DNA from: Pseudomonadota bacterium
GTDB lineage: Bacteria > Pseudomonadota > Gammaproteobacteria > Pseudomonadales > UBA5518
NCBI GenBank assembly: GCA_022705125.1
Contig: JAKJFB010000125.1
Span: 1-7,876 of the forward strand
Direction of reading: 5' to 3'
DNA: 7,876 nt
In this document: positions 1 to 6,662 of the stretch, piece by piece
Layout of the letters: every line of letters starts with the position of its first letter
Numbering within the stretch: position 1 is the first letter of the stretch
Notes under the pieces: generated by a model
Told to the model about the DNA's origin: nothing
Databases searched by the model: none
What the model saw: only the letters and a program-made list of their open reading frames with translations
Translations under genes and position numbers: made by a program

Positions 1-684
1 GCCACCATCGACCACGTGACGGGCAGCGCGATCGATGCCGCTACGCTACACCGCGCGCGCATCGAGCACGCCGACGCCATCGTCGTGGCAACACCGAACG
101 ACACCACCAACCTCGCGATCGCGATGCTCGCACGCGAGCTGAATCCGCGCCTTTTCATGGTCCTGCGCCAGTCGGAGCGACGCAACACGCCGCTGTTCCG
201 TGCGGTCGACGCCGACATCACCACGCTGTCGGGCTACATCGTGGCCGCCGAGGTGCTGCGCATCATCCGCGCCCCGCAGCTGTCGTACTTCCTGCGCCTC
301 GCGCGCCAGCAGGACGAGGCCTGGGTGCGCGGACTGCTGGAACGCATGCGCGAGCGCATCGGTGACGAGATTGCCGAGACCTGGTCGATCGGCATCGATG
401 CCGCCGCCATGCCGGCCGTGGCGGCGGCGATTCGTCGTGGCCGCAAGGTCACCGTCGGCGACCTGATGCGAGCACCGGACAACCGCGAAATCCCGCTGAG
501 TGCCGTGCCCCTGCTGCTGCAGCGGCGCGAGGGCAAGAGCCTGCTGCCCGGCGACGAGGAAGCGCTGGCGATGGGTGATCGCCTGCTGCTGTGCGGCAGG
601 GACGCCGCGCGGGGACGGCTGCGCTGGACCGTCAGCGACGACCGGGTGTTGCGCTACCTGCTGCGCGCCAGGGCGGGCCGCTGA
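1..684 (+). CDS. TrkA/RCK-domain NAD-binding protein, C-terminal part (5' partial)
   Basis: The reading frame is open from base 1 to a TGA at 682-684, giving 227 visible residues, so the true start lies left of the window. The GTG at 16 is internal to the frame and not a credible start. Visible residues about 20-50 (IEHADAIVVATPNDTTNLAI and the following MLAREL) are the second half of a Rossmann fold of the TrkA-N/RCK type, the ligand-binding regulatory domain of potassium channels and Trk uptake systems. After residue 90 comes a charged helical stretch. Residues about 145-205, with the phrases LPGDEEAL and MGDRLLLCG, resemble the small TrkA-C-like beta domain that usually closes such proteins. 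No membrane segment is visible. A channel pore or a first RCK domain could lie upstream, so it could be a potassium channel subunit or a soluble gating protein. It converges on ctaA and does not share its operon. Confidence 0.75.
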   Translation, partial: ATIDHVTGSAIDAATLHRARIEHADAIVVATPNDTTNLAIAMLARELNPRLFMVLRQSERRNTPLFRAVDADITTLSGYIVAAEVLRIIRAPQLSYFLRLARQQDEAWVRGLLERMRERIGDEIAETWSIGIDAAAMPAVAAAIRRGRKVTVGDLMRAPDNREIPLSAVPLLLQRREGKSLLPGDEEALAMGDRLLLCGRDAARGRLRWTVSDDRVLRYLLRARAGR

Positions 685-694
685 CCGGCGCGCT

Positions 695-1735
695 CTACGC
701 CGTGGTGCGACGAAAACCGTGCAGCACCCACACCAGCGCGAGCAGCACGAGGCTCGCGCAGCCCTGGTGCATCACCGCCGGCACGATCGGGACCTGCTCG
801 ATCAGCGTGTAGACGCCGAGCCCGTACTGCAGCGACACCAGGCCCATCAACGCGGCGGCGCTCGCGCGCTGGTGCAGCGCGAAACGCCCGGCGCGCACGC
901 GCAGCCACAGTACGGCGACCAGCACCAGCAGCAGCGTGCCGAGCCAGCGGTGCACGAACTGGATCGTGACGTCGTGCTCAAGCAGGCTGAGCCACGCGGG
1001 ATCCATCCCCATCACGCCTTCGGCGATCCAGCGGCCGTTCATCTTCGGAAAGGTGTTGTAGACGAGCCCCGCGCGCAGGCCGGCGACGAAGGCACCGTAG
1101 ACGATCTGCAGTACCGTCAGCGCGGCCACGCTGGCAATGAGCACGCGCGGCGCAGCGGCCTTCGCCGCCGCCCGGCCATCATCGCCACGCAGTTGCAGCA
1201 CCAGCCAGAACAGGTAGGCCATGATCGTGAACGCGAGCCCCAGATGCGCCGCCAGCCGGAAATGACTCACGCGCGGCTCATCGACCAGCCCGCTCTTGAC
1301 CATGAGCCAGCCCATGAGGCCTTGCAGGCCGCCGAGCCCGAGCGCCACCAGCAGGCGTGCGCGCAGGCGATGCGTCAGGCAGCCCCGTGCCCAGAACCAC
1401 AGAAACGGCAGCAGGAAAACCATGCCGACGAGCCGCCCGAGCAGGCGGTGCACGTATTCCCAGAAGAAGATGCCCTGGAATTCCCCGAGCGTCATGTCGG
1501 GATGCGTGATGCGGTACTGCGGATACTGCTGGTACTTCGCGAACGCCGCGAGCCAGTCCGCGTGGTTCAGCGGCGGGAGCGTGCCCATGATCGGCGCCCA
1601 CTCGACGATCGAGAGCCCGGAGCCGGTCAGGCGCGTCACGCCGCCGACCACGACCATGCCGAACACCATCCCGATCAGCAGCCACAACCACGCGAAGATC
1701 GCCCGGCGCGAGCCGAGGATGTCGGAATCATTCAT
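695..1735 (-). CDS. ctaA: Heme A synthase, COX15/CtaA family
   Basis: 346-residue polytopic inner-membrane protein that oxidises the C8 methyl group of heme O to make heme A for cytochrome aa3-type oxidases. The family hallmark is near the N terminus: GGVTRLTGSGLSIVEW (31-46), then a PP and a YPQY motif (71-74). All four conserved heme-ligand histidines are visible: H96 in EYVHRLLGR, H164 in RLAAHLGLAF, H262 in QFVHRWLG and H323 in AVMHQG. Glu93, three residues before the first histidine, corresponds to the essential glutamate of the family. The paired cysteines found in the first external loop of Bacillus-type CtaA are absent, which fits the proteobacterial/mitochondrial type. About eight hydrophobic segments are apparent. 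The ATG at 1735 is supported by GGGGAG at 1743-1748, seven bases upstream. The start overlaps the end of the DUF4340 gene by eight bases. No ctaB, surf1 or oxidase subunit gene lies in the window. Confidence 0.97.
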   Translation of the reverse strand: MNDSDILGSRRAIFAWLWLLIGMVFGMVVVGGVTRLTGSGLSIVEWAPIMGTLPPLNHADWLAAFAKYQQYPQYRITHPDMTLGEFQGIFFWEYVHRLLGRLVGMVFLLPFLWFWARGCLTHRLRARLLVALGLGGLQGLMGWLMVKSGLVDEPRVSHFRLAAHLGLAFTIMAYLFWLVLQLRGDDGRAAAKAAAPRVLIASVAALTVLQIVYGAFVAGLRAGLVYNTFPKMNGRWIAEGVMGMDPAWLSLLEHDVTIQFVHRWLGTLLLVLVAVLWLRVRAGRFALHQRASAAALMGLVSLQYGLGVYTLIEQVPIVPAVMHQGCASLVLLALVWVLHGFRRTTA

Positions 1736-2900
1736 CGCGCGACTCCCCTGCCTGCCCGGCTGCTGGCGGCTGTGCTGGCGTACCCGGCGCCACGGCAGGC
1801 GGCTGCTCGTCCTGCAGGTAATCGGCGAGGCCCTTGACGAGCTCGCCGTAGACGTAGTCCGAGACCTTGAAGGCCCAGCCGTCGAGGCGGCGGTTCAGGC
1901 GCTCGGCCTGCGCGGCCGCCTCGCCAGGTATCGCGTCTGTCCCGGCTGTTTCCGGCGTGAGCTCCTCGTCGCTGGCCAGCTCCGATGCGGGCGCCTCCGC
2001 GCGCGGCACCGGTGTGCCCGCGGCGGCGCCGAGCGCCACCCAGTTGCCGTCCTTCGCCTTGATCGCCCGCACGGTGAGATTCAGCCCGTCGAAACTGCCG
2101 ATCACCGTTTCGGCCGCGCCCGTGAAATCGAGCTCCGCCGCCTTGCGCACGTCTTCCGGTTCGGCAGTCAGGATCGCGCGCGCCGCGGCGTCGAACACGC
2201 CCTGGTAGCGCGGCACCTTGCCCGCCGGCAACGCCGCGAGGGCGAGCGGCGCGTCGCCGGCCACGGTACGCGTGGCGCTGAACTCGGGCGTTGCGCCGAG
2301 CGCGCGGCTGACCGAGGCAACGCGCGAGAAATCGATGTCGAGCAGCGAGCGCTCGATCCAGTCCGCGGGGTTGGTCATGGGCTCGGGCGAAGTGTCGATC
2401 AGCCAGGTCTGCTGCTCCGACACCGCGCGCACGTAGCGCCCGTTGCGCCCCTCGGCCGCCCTGCCGAGCAGCACGCGCACGACCGGCTGCTCGCCCGCGC
2501 TCCAGAGCTCGAGCTGCACCGCCTCGCTTGCCGGCTGCTCGATGTCGACCAGCCCGAGGCGATCGAAATACTCGGGCCTGGCGGTCTTGCGCTCCACGAG
2601 CCGCGCGCTGGCGAGCGCCTCGAGCAGCGTCTCGAGCTGGCGGAAGTCCGCCGGGTAAGCCGCGCGCTCCTCGACGACCCAGCCCGCCTCGCCACGGGCC
2701 AGCGTGACGGTCTCGGCGCTCGATTGCAGCCGCAGCCGGCGCAGCTCGCCGAGCTGCGATTGCAATTGCGGCAGCCACGGCGACGCGACGCCCGCCACCG
2801 TGCCGGGACGCTCGCGGTGGCCGAAAACGGCGACCAGCAACACCATCACGGCGACGATCGCCGCGGCCAGGCCGAGCCGGCTCTTCTGGTTCATCTGCAT
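1728..2900 (-). CDS. DUF4340 domain-containing membrane-anchored protein
   Basis: 390 residues from the ATG at 2900. This start is preferred because GGGAGGGAG (2910-2918) sits nine bases upstream; the open frame extends further, to 2954, but that would overlap the GldG-like gene. The ATG at 2894 is the alternative. One N-terminal membrane anchor (about residues 9-26) follows a short positive tip, so the bulk should face the periplasm. Residues about 60-180 show the DUF4340 pattern: a GWVVEERAAYPAD stretch, a helix LETLLEALASARLVERKTA, then YFDRLGLVDI, then short beta strands ending in QTWLID. A second similar stretch ends near DGWAFKVSDYVYGELVKGL (340-358). An Ala/Glu-rich linker (about 294-332) and a Pro/Ala/Gln tail (364-390) look disordered. 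DUF4340 proteins typically accompany GldG-like proteins and ABC-2 exporters, as here. Molecular function is unknown. Confidence 0.88.
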   Translation of the reverse strand: MQMNQKSRLGLAAAIVAVMVLLVAVFGHRERPGTVAGVASPWLPQLQSQLGELRRLRLQSSAETVTLARGEAGWVVEERAAYPADFRQLETLLEALASARLVERKTARPEYFDRLGLVDIEQPASEAVQLELWSAGEQPVVRVLLGRAAEGRNGRYVRAVSEQQTWLIDTSPEPMTNPADWIERSLLDIDFSRVASVSRALGATPEFSATRTVAGDAPLALAALPAGKVPRYQGVFDAAARAILTAEPEDVRKAAELDFTGAAETVIGSFDGLNLTVRAIKAKDGNWVALGAAAGTPVPRAEAPASELASDEELTPETAGTDAIPGEAAAQAERLNRRLDGWAFKVSDYVYGELVKGLADYLQDEQPPAVAPGTPAQPPAAGQAGESRDE

Positions 2901-2919
2901 GCGGATTCGCTCCCTCCCG

Positions 2920-4782
2920 CTAGCGCCGGTCGGCGGCGCGGCGCCGACGCACACGCCAGCGATGCCAGCCGAACAGCGCCAGCGTCAGCACCAGCGGCAT
3001 CACCACGATATTCAGCACCTTCAGCGCCATCCCCAGGCGCTCGATGTCCTGGTCGAGCTTCAGGCGCACCTCGCGCAACTGCTTGCGGATGCGCAACTTC
3101 TCGTCCTGGAAGCGCGCCAGCGCCTGCTCCTGCTGCGGCGACAGCGCGAGCTGGTTGCTCTCCTGGCGGTTGCGCTGCAGTTCGGCGAGCTGCTGCTCGG
3201 TCTCGTCCAGGCGCTGTTGCAGCAGCTCGGCGCTCTCGCGGTACTTCGCATCGGCGCCGAGGCGGATCCGCTGCACCAGCTCGAAGGGACGCGAGTAGCG
3301 CCCGCGACTGCGGATCCCGATCAGCGCCGAGCTGCCGCTCAGGTTCTCGAGCGCGTTCTGCGCGAAGGCCGCGTTGTCGGCCCACGCCATGGCCGTGCGC
3401 TGGCCGAAGAAATCCTGCACCTGGACCCAGAAGCGATCAGCCAGCAGGTCGGCGTCGGCCACCACGATCACGTTGATGTCCTTCGCCTCGCCGACGTGCT
3501 CGCGTCCCTCGACCTGCGGCCCGTCGAAGGCGGATTTCGCCGGACCGCCGATGCGCGCGGCCAGGGTGTAACGCTCGCCCGTCGGCGCGAAGCCCTTCAG
3601 CAGCACCGCCGGATCGCGGTTCATCTGCACCTGCATCGCCTCCAGCAGCGCGGACTGCGCGCTCGATTGCAGCAGCGGCTCGAAATGCGTGCTCGCTCCC
3701 GCGGCGGGCGCGAGCGCGCCGGCCATGCCGAGGTTGATCGACTCCAGGCTGCCGGTGACCACGTCCTCGCGGCTGATCTGTTCGACCCCGAGGCCGAGGA
3801 AGCCCAGATGCGCGACCGGCGGCTGGTCGGCAGCCACGCTGATCTGCAACGCCGTGGCGGCATCGCCGACCACCTTGTCGGGCGCGAAGTCCACGCCCCA
3901 GGCCCTGAACAGCCGCGGCAGGCTGGAAGCGGACTCCGGCGCACCCTGCTCCAGCATCGGGTTGCCGGAGGCCCGGCTGGATTCGCAGTACGGATCGACG
4001 TAGACGATCGCCTTGCCGCCCTTGAGCACGAACTGGTCGATCGCGTACTGCATGCTGTCGGGGAGGCCCGCCGGATGCACCACCATCAGCGTGGTGACGT
4101 CCTCGTCGATGGCATCGCCCGTGAGCGGGAGGTTGCGCACCTCGAAGCCCTGCTGCAACTGCTCCATCACCACCCAGGGCGGTGTCGGCTGCGAGCTCAT
4201 CATGTCGAAGCCGCCGTTGATCTGCAGCCCGGATACCACGCCGACCACCGGCTTCTTCGCCGCGACCAGGCTCGCGAGCATCTTGCTGAGCTCGTACTCG
4301 AGGAACTCCTCGCGCTCGGGCTGGAAGAACGGGATCAACTGCTGCTCGCCCCAGGCATTGCTGCCGGCGAGCCCGAAATACACCTGCTCGCCGCCGGCAT
4401 CGAGCGGCACCGCCTGCAGGCCGAACTGCGCGGCCTGGTCTTCGGCCTCGGAGAACGCGACCGGATCGATCACCTGCAGCCGGATCCGCCCGTCGGCGTG
4501 CCGCGCGTACTCCTCGAGCAGCTCGCGCACGCGTCGCGCGTAACTGCGCAGCGGTGCCACGTCGCGCGTCGCCTTGTCGGAAAAGAAGAAATAGAGGTCG
4601 ATCGGCTCCTCGATGCTGTCGATGATCTCGCGCGTTCCCTCCGAGACCGTGTACATCCGGTTCTCCGTGAGGTCGATGCGCAGCCCGCCGAACAGCAGGT
4701 TGTTCAGCGCCATGAAACTCACGAAGCCGACCGCCAGCAGCGCCAGCGCCAGGCGCGGGTAGATCCTGCGGTTCATCGCCAT
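2920..4782 (-). CDS. GldG-like ABC transporter auxiliary protein
   Basis: 620 residues with one membrane segment at each end (about 10-31 and 588-606) and a large periplasmic part between; the C-terminal tail is strongly basic (WRVRRRR), fitting a cytoplasmic end. The start of the mature domain, LRIDLTENRMYTVSEGT (34-50), is characteristic of the GldG/ABC_transp_aux family, in which a strand-rich domain precedes a Rossmann-like part (VVGVVSGLQING, 179-190; GGKAIVYVDPY, 255-265). Residues about 508-583 are a charged heptad-like coiled coil (AELLQQRLDETEQQLAELQ and onward) just before the second membrane segment. The gene starts four bases after the permease stop. Two in-frame ATGs are possible, 4782 and 4776; GAGAG lies seven bases before the second, so the start is uncertain by two residues. 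It probably assembles with the ATPase, permease and DUF4340 protein. Substrate unknown. Confidence 0.9.
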   Translation of the reverse strand: MAMNRRIYPRLALALLAVGFVSFMALNNLLFGGLRIDLTENRMYTVSEGTREIIDSIEEPIDLYFFFSDKATRDVAPLRSYARRVRELLEEYARHADGRIRLQVIDPVAFSEAEDQAAQFGLQAVPLDAGGEQVYFGLAGSNAWGEQQLIPFFQPEREEFLEYELSKMLASLVAAKKPVVGVVSGLQINGGFDMMSSQPTPPWVVMEQLQQGFEVRNLPLTGDAIDEDVTTLMVVHPAGLPDSMQYAIDQFVLKGGKAIVYVDPYCESSRASGNPMLEQGAPESASSLPRLFRAWGVDFAPDKVVGDAATALQISVAADQPPVAHLGFLGLGVEQISREDVVTGSLESINLGMAGALAPAAGASTHFEPLLQSSAQSALLEAMQVQMNRDPAVLLKGFAPTGERYTLAARIGGPAKSAFDGPQVEGREHVGEAKDINVIVVADADLLADRFWVQVQDFFGQRTAMAWADNAAFAQNALENLSGSSALIGIRSRGRYSRPFELVQRIRLGADAKYRESAELLQQRLDETEQQLAELQRNRQESNQLALSPQQEQALARFQDEKLRIRKQLREVRLKLDQDIERLGMALKVLNIVVMPLVLTLALFGWHRWRVRRRRAADRR

Positions 4783-4786
4783 GCTC

Positions 4787-5524
4787 TCAATCCGCCTGCT
4801 TCATTTCGATCACCACCGCGGTCGCCGCCAGCCACACCGCGGCCAGCGCCACGAAGAACAGCAGGTCCTGCAGCGCGATCACGCCCTTGCTGATCGCGTT
4901 GAACCGGGTGAGAAAGCTCATCGAGGCGATCGCGTCGACCAGCACGCGCGGCGCCCAGGCGTTCACCGCGTCGAGCACCAGCGGAAAGCCGCTCAGGATG
5001 AACAGGAAGCACACCACCACGGTGAGGATGAAGGCGATCACCTGGTTGCGCGTCAGCGCCGACATGCACGAACCGATCGCGAGGAAACTGCCGGCCATCA
5101 GCCAGCTGCCGACGTAGCTCGACAGGATCACGCCGTTGTCGGGGCTGCCGAGCACGTTCACGGTGATCCACAAGGGGAAGCTCAGCACCAGCGCCAGGCC
5201 GGTGAACAGCCACGCCGCCAGGAACTTGCCCAGCACCGCCTGCCAGCGCGTCACCGGCAGCGTCAGCAGCAGTTCGATGGTGCCGCTCTTGCGCTCCTCG
5301 GACCACAGCCGCATCGCGATCGCCGGCACCAGGAACAGGTAGAGCCAGGGGTGAAAATTGAAGAACGGCGCGAGATCGGCCTGGCCACGCTCGAAGAAGC
5401 CGCCGATGTAGAACGTGAACGCGCCGCCCAGCATCAGGAAGATGAGCACGAACACGTAGGCGAGCGGCGTGGCGAAATAGGCCGCCAGCTCGCGCCGCGC
5501 GATGATGCCGGTCATGGCGCTCAT
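4787..5524 (-). CDS. ABC-2 type transporter permease, GldF-like
   Basis: 245-residue inner-membrane permease with about six hydrophobic segments (roughly 21-40, 57-71, 101-122, 135-156, 161-182, 218-238). The signature of ABC-2 permeases follows the second segment: MRLWSEERKSGTIELLLTLP (71-90) then VTRWQAVLGK, the cytoplasmic coupling-helix region that contacts the ATPase. The frame is open upstream to 6088, but the real start is the ATG at 5524. It overlaps the ATPase stop codon in an ATGA arrangement, is preceded by GGGAGG at 5529-5534 (only four bases away, a little short), and the sequence before it reads as a low-complexity shadow of the ATPase gene. A second ATG at 5515 is a possible alternative. 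It pairs with the ATPase encoded immediately upstream. The family (GldF/NosY-like) moves varied or unknown substrates. Confidence 0.93.
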   Translation of the reverse strand: MSAMTGIIARRELAAYFATPLAYVFVLIFLMLGGAFTFYIGGFFERGQADLAPFFNFHPWLYLFLVPAIAMRLWSEERKSGTIELLLTLPVTRWQAVLGKFLAAWLFTGLALVLSFPLWITVNVLGSPDNGVILSSYVGSWLMAGSFLAIGSCMSALTRNQVIAFILTVVVCFLFILSGFPLVLDAVNAWAPRVLVDAIASMSFLTRFNAISKGVIALQDLLFFVALAAVWLAATAVVIEMKQAD

Positions 5525-6462
5525 GCCACCTCCCGCGTGATGTCCCGGAACACTTCGTCGAGCCGCCCGCGCTCGACGTGCAGCTCGTCGATTTCCCAGC
5601 CCCTGTCGTGCACCAGGTGCGCGACCGAGGGCAGCGGGTTGCTGCCCGGCACCGCGACCACCACCAGGCGCCGCCCGTTGGCGTGCGATTCCACCTCGGC
5701 CACGCCCGGCAGCGCGCCGAGCGCCTCGCGCGCCTCGAAGGCGTCGACGACGCGCATGTCGGCCCCGAAATGGATGTGCACCGAGCGGTGGTAGCGCGAG
5801 CGGGCCTCGAGCGAGGCCGGCGTGCCGTCGGCCACGATGCGCCCGGCGGCGATGACGATCGCGCGGTTGCACACCGCGTGCACCTCCTCGAGGATGTGCG
5901 TGGAGATGATCACGATCTTCTCGCCGGACAGCCCGCGGATCAATTCGCGCACCTGGTGCTTCTGGTTCGGATCGAGCCCGTCGGTGGGCTCGTCGAGGAT
6001 CAGCACCTGCGGATCGTGAAGGATCGCCTGCGCCAGCCCCACGCGGCGCTTGAAGCCCTTCGACAGCGTCTCGATGCGCTGGTGGCACACCGCACCGAGA
6101 TCCATCTGCTCCAGCGCGCGCCCCACGCGCTCCTCGCGCGCAGCGCCCGCGAAGCCGCGCACCTCGGCGATGAAGCGCAGGAACTCGATGACCGTCATGT
6201 CATCGTAGGCCGGCGCGCCCTCGGGGAGATAACCGATCAGGCGCCGCGCGGCGAGCGTGTCTTCCTGCACGTCGCAGCCGCATACGCGCACGCTGCCGGT
6301 GGTGGGCGCGAGGTAACCCGCGATCATCTTCATGGTGGTGGACTTGCCGGCGCCGTTCGGGCCGAGGAAGCCCAGTACCTCGCCGGGGCGCACGCTGAAG
6401 TCGATGCCGCGCACCGCGCCCAGTGACCCGAAGCTCTTGCCGAGCTGCGTGACTTCGATCAT
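5521..6462 (-). CDS. ABC transporter ATP-binding protein, GldA-like
   Basis: 313-residue cytoplasmic ATPase, first gene of the operon. Walker A is GPNGAGKST (34-42), Walker B is VLILDEP (153-159), the D-loop is GLDPNQ (162-167) and the switch histidine is H189 in ISTHILEE, so all hydrolysis residues are present. The ABC signature reads LSKGFKRR (133-140) rather than LSGGQ, and the Q-loop position is occupied by Glu in YLPEGAP (79-85); both variants occur in the GldA/multidrug-exporter branch. After about residue 220 a mixed domain with VEVES-like strands follows, ending in LDEVFRDITR (301-310), the usual C-terminal motif of ABC-2 exporter ATPases. The ATG at 6462 has AGGAG seven bases upstream. 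The stop overlaps the permease start by four bases, implying translational coupling. It powers the permease; direction is probably export or extraction. Confidence 0.96.
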   Translation of the reverse strand: MIEVTQLGKSFGSLGAVRGIDFSVRPGEVLGFLGPNGAGKSTTMKMIAGYLAPTTGSVRVCGCDVQEDTLAARRLIGYLPEGAPAYDDMTVIEFLRFIAEVRGFAGAAREERVGRALEQMDLGAVCHQRIETLSKGFKRRVGLAQAILHDPQVLILDEPTDGLDPNQKHQVRELIRGLSGEKIVIISTHILEEVHAVCNRAIVIAAGRIVADGTPASLEARSRYHRSVHIHFGADMRVVDAFEAREALGALPGVAEVESHANGRRLVVVAVPGSNPLPSVAHLVHDRGWEIDELHVERGRLDEVFRDITREVA

Positions 6463-6469
6463 GCCCGCG

Positions 6470-6474
6470 CTCCT
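6470..6474 (-). promoter_or_regulatory. Ribosome binding site of the ABC ATPase gene
   Basis: AGGAG on the minus strand, seven bases before the ATG at 6462. It fixes this start and is the only strong one before the promoter region. Confidence 0.8.
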
Positions 6475-6504
6475 GCTGTCCCTGCCGATTTCAAATGGCG
6501 CCGA

Positions 6505-6533
6505 ACTATACCCATGCCCCTGCCCGCCAGCAA
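6505..6533 (-). promoter_or_regulatory. Sigma70-like promoter of the ABC-GldG-DUF4340-ctaA operon
   Basis: On the minus strand a TATAGT -10 box (6510-6505, five of six consensus bases) is preceded by exactly 17 bases and a weak TTGCTG -35 box (6533-6528, three of six). Transcription would begin near 6498, leaving a leader of about 36 bases with AGGAG before the ATG. The -10 stands out in an otherwise GC-rich stretch. No other promoter is obvious before ctaA, which agrees with one transcript for the five genes. Confidence 0.55.
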
Positions 6534-6566
6534 CCGCCCGTGCAAACGCGGCGCGGGACTAATTCA

Positions 6567-6595
6567 TTGTTGCGCGCAATGGCGCTCACTATAGT
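6567..6595 (+). promoter_or_regulatory. Sigma70-like promoter of the metallopeptidase gene
   Basis: TTGTTG (6567-6572, three of six consensus bases) is separated by 17 bases from TATAGT (6590-6595, five of six). Initiation would fall near 6602, giving a leader of about 60 bases. The -10 hexamer equals that of the divergent operon promoter and lies inside a perfect palindrome, which suggests repression at this site. The -35 is weak, so activation is also possible. Confidence 0.5.
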
Positions 6596-6599
6596 GAGC
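6584..6599. promoter_or_regulatory. Perfect 16-base palindrome over the -10 box, candidate operator
   Basis: GCTCACTATAGTGAGC is a perfect inverted repeat with two 8-base arms and no spacer. The next base pair outward (6583/6600) does not match. It covers the whole TATAGT -10 box of the rightward promoter, the position expected for an operator of a dimeric repressor. With no loop and no T-run it is unsuitable as a terminator. No regulator gene is in the window, so the protein that binds is unknown. Confidence 0.5.
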
Positions 6600-6650
6600 C
6601 CGGGGCCGCAGTGGCGCGACTGCGCACGCGGCGCTTCGACCCGATCCCCT

Positions 6651-6655
6651 GGAGG
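6651..6655 (+). promoter_or_regulatory. Ribosome binding site of the metallopeptidase gene
   Basis: GGAGG followed seven bases later by the ATG at 6663. This near-consensus site decides the start of a gene whose frame runs off the window. Confidence 0.85.
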
Positions 6656-6662
6656 AAGTTCG

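Noticed and set aside
663..693. Inverted repeat GCGCGCC / GGCGCGC around the convergent gene ends, as a possible bidirectional terminator.
   Set aside because: The 7-base arms are 17 bases apart, there is no T-run on either side, and such GC-only repeats are frequent by chance in this composition.
2901..2954. Upstream start at 2954 for the DUF4340 protein.
   Set aside because: It would overlap the preceding gene by 35 bases and lacks the good ribosome site that precedes 2900; the membrane anchor fits directly after the 2900 start.
1296..4893. Very long plus-strand open frames (over 700 codons each at 1296-3476 and 2704-4893) opposite the operon.
   Set aside because: Their products are Arg/Ala/His/Gln-rich without recognisable domains, cross several real gene boundaries, and arise because stop codons are rare in GC-rich antisense frames.
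5525..6088. Upstream extension of the permease frame to an ATG at 6088.
   Set aside because: The extension is an Arg/Ala-rich shadow of the ATPase gene; the ATG at 5524 has a ribosome site and the classic ATGA overlap.
6577..6594. Resemblance to the phage T7 promoter: 12 of the 17 bases before the G at 6594 match, including CTCACTATAG.
   Set aside because: Mismatches fall at -13 to -10, which include positions read by the T7 polymerase specificity loop, no phage genes are near, and the match is largely explained by the palindrome and its sigma70-type TATAGT box.
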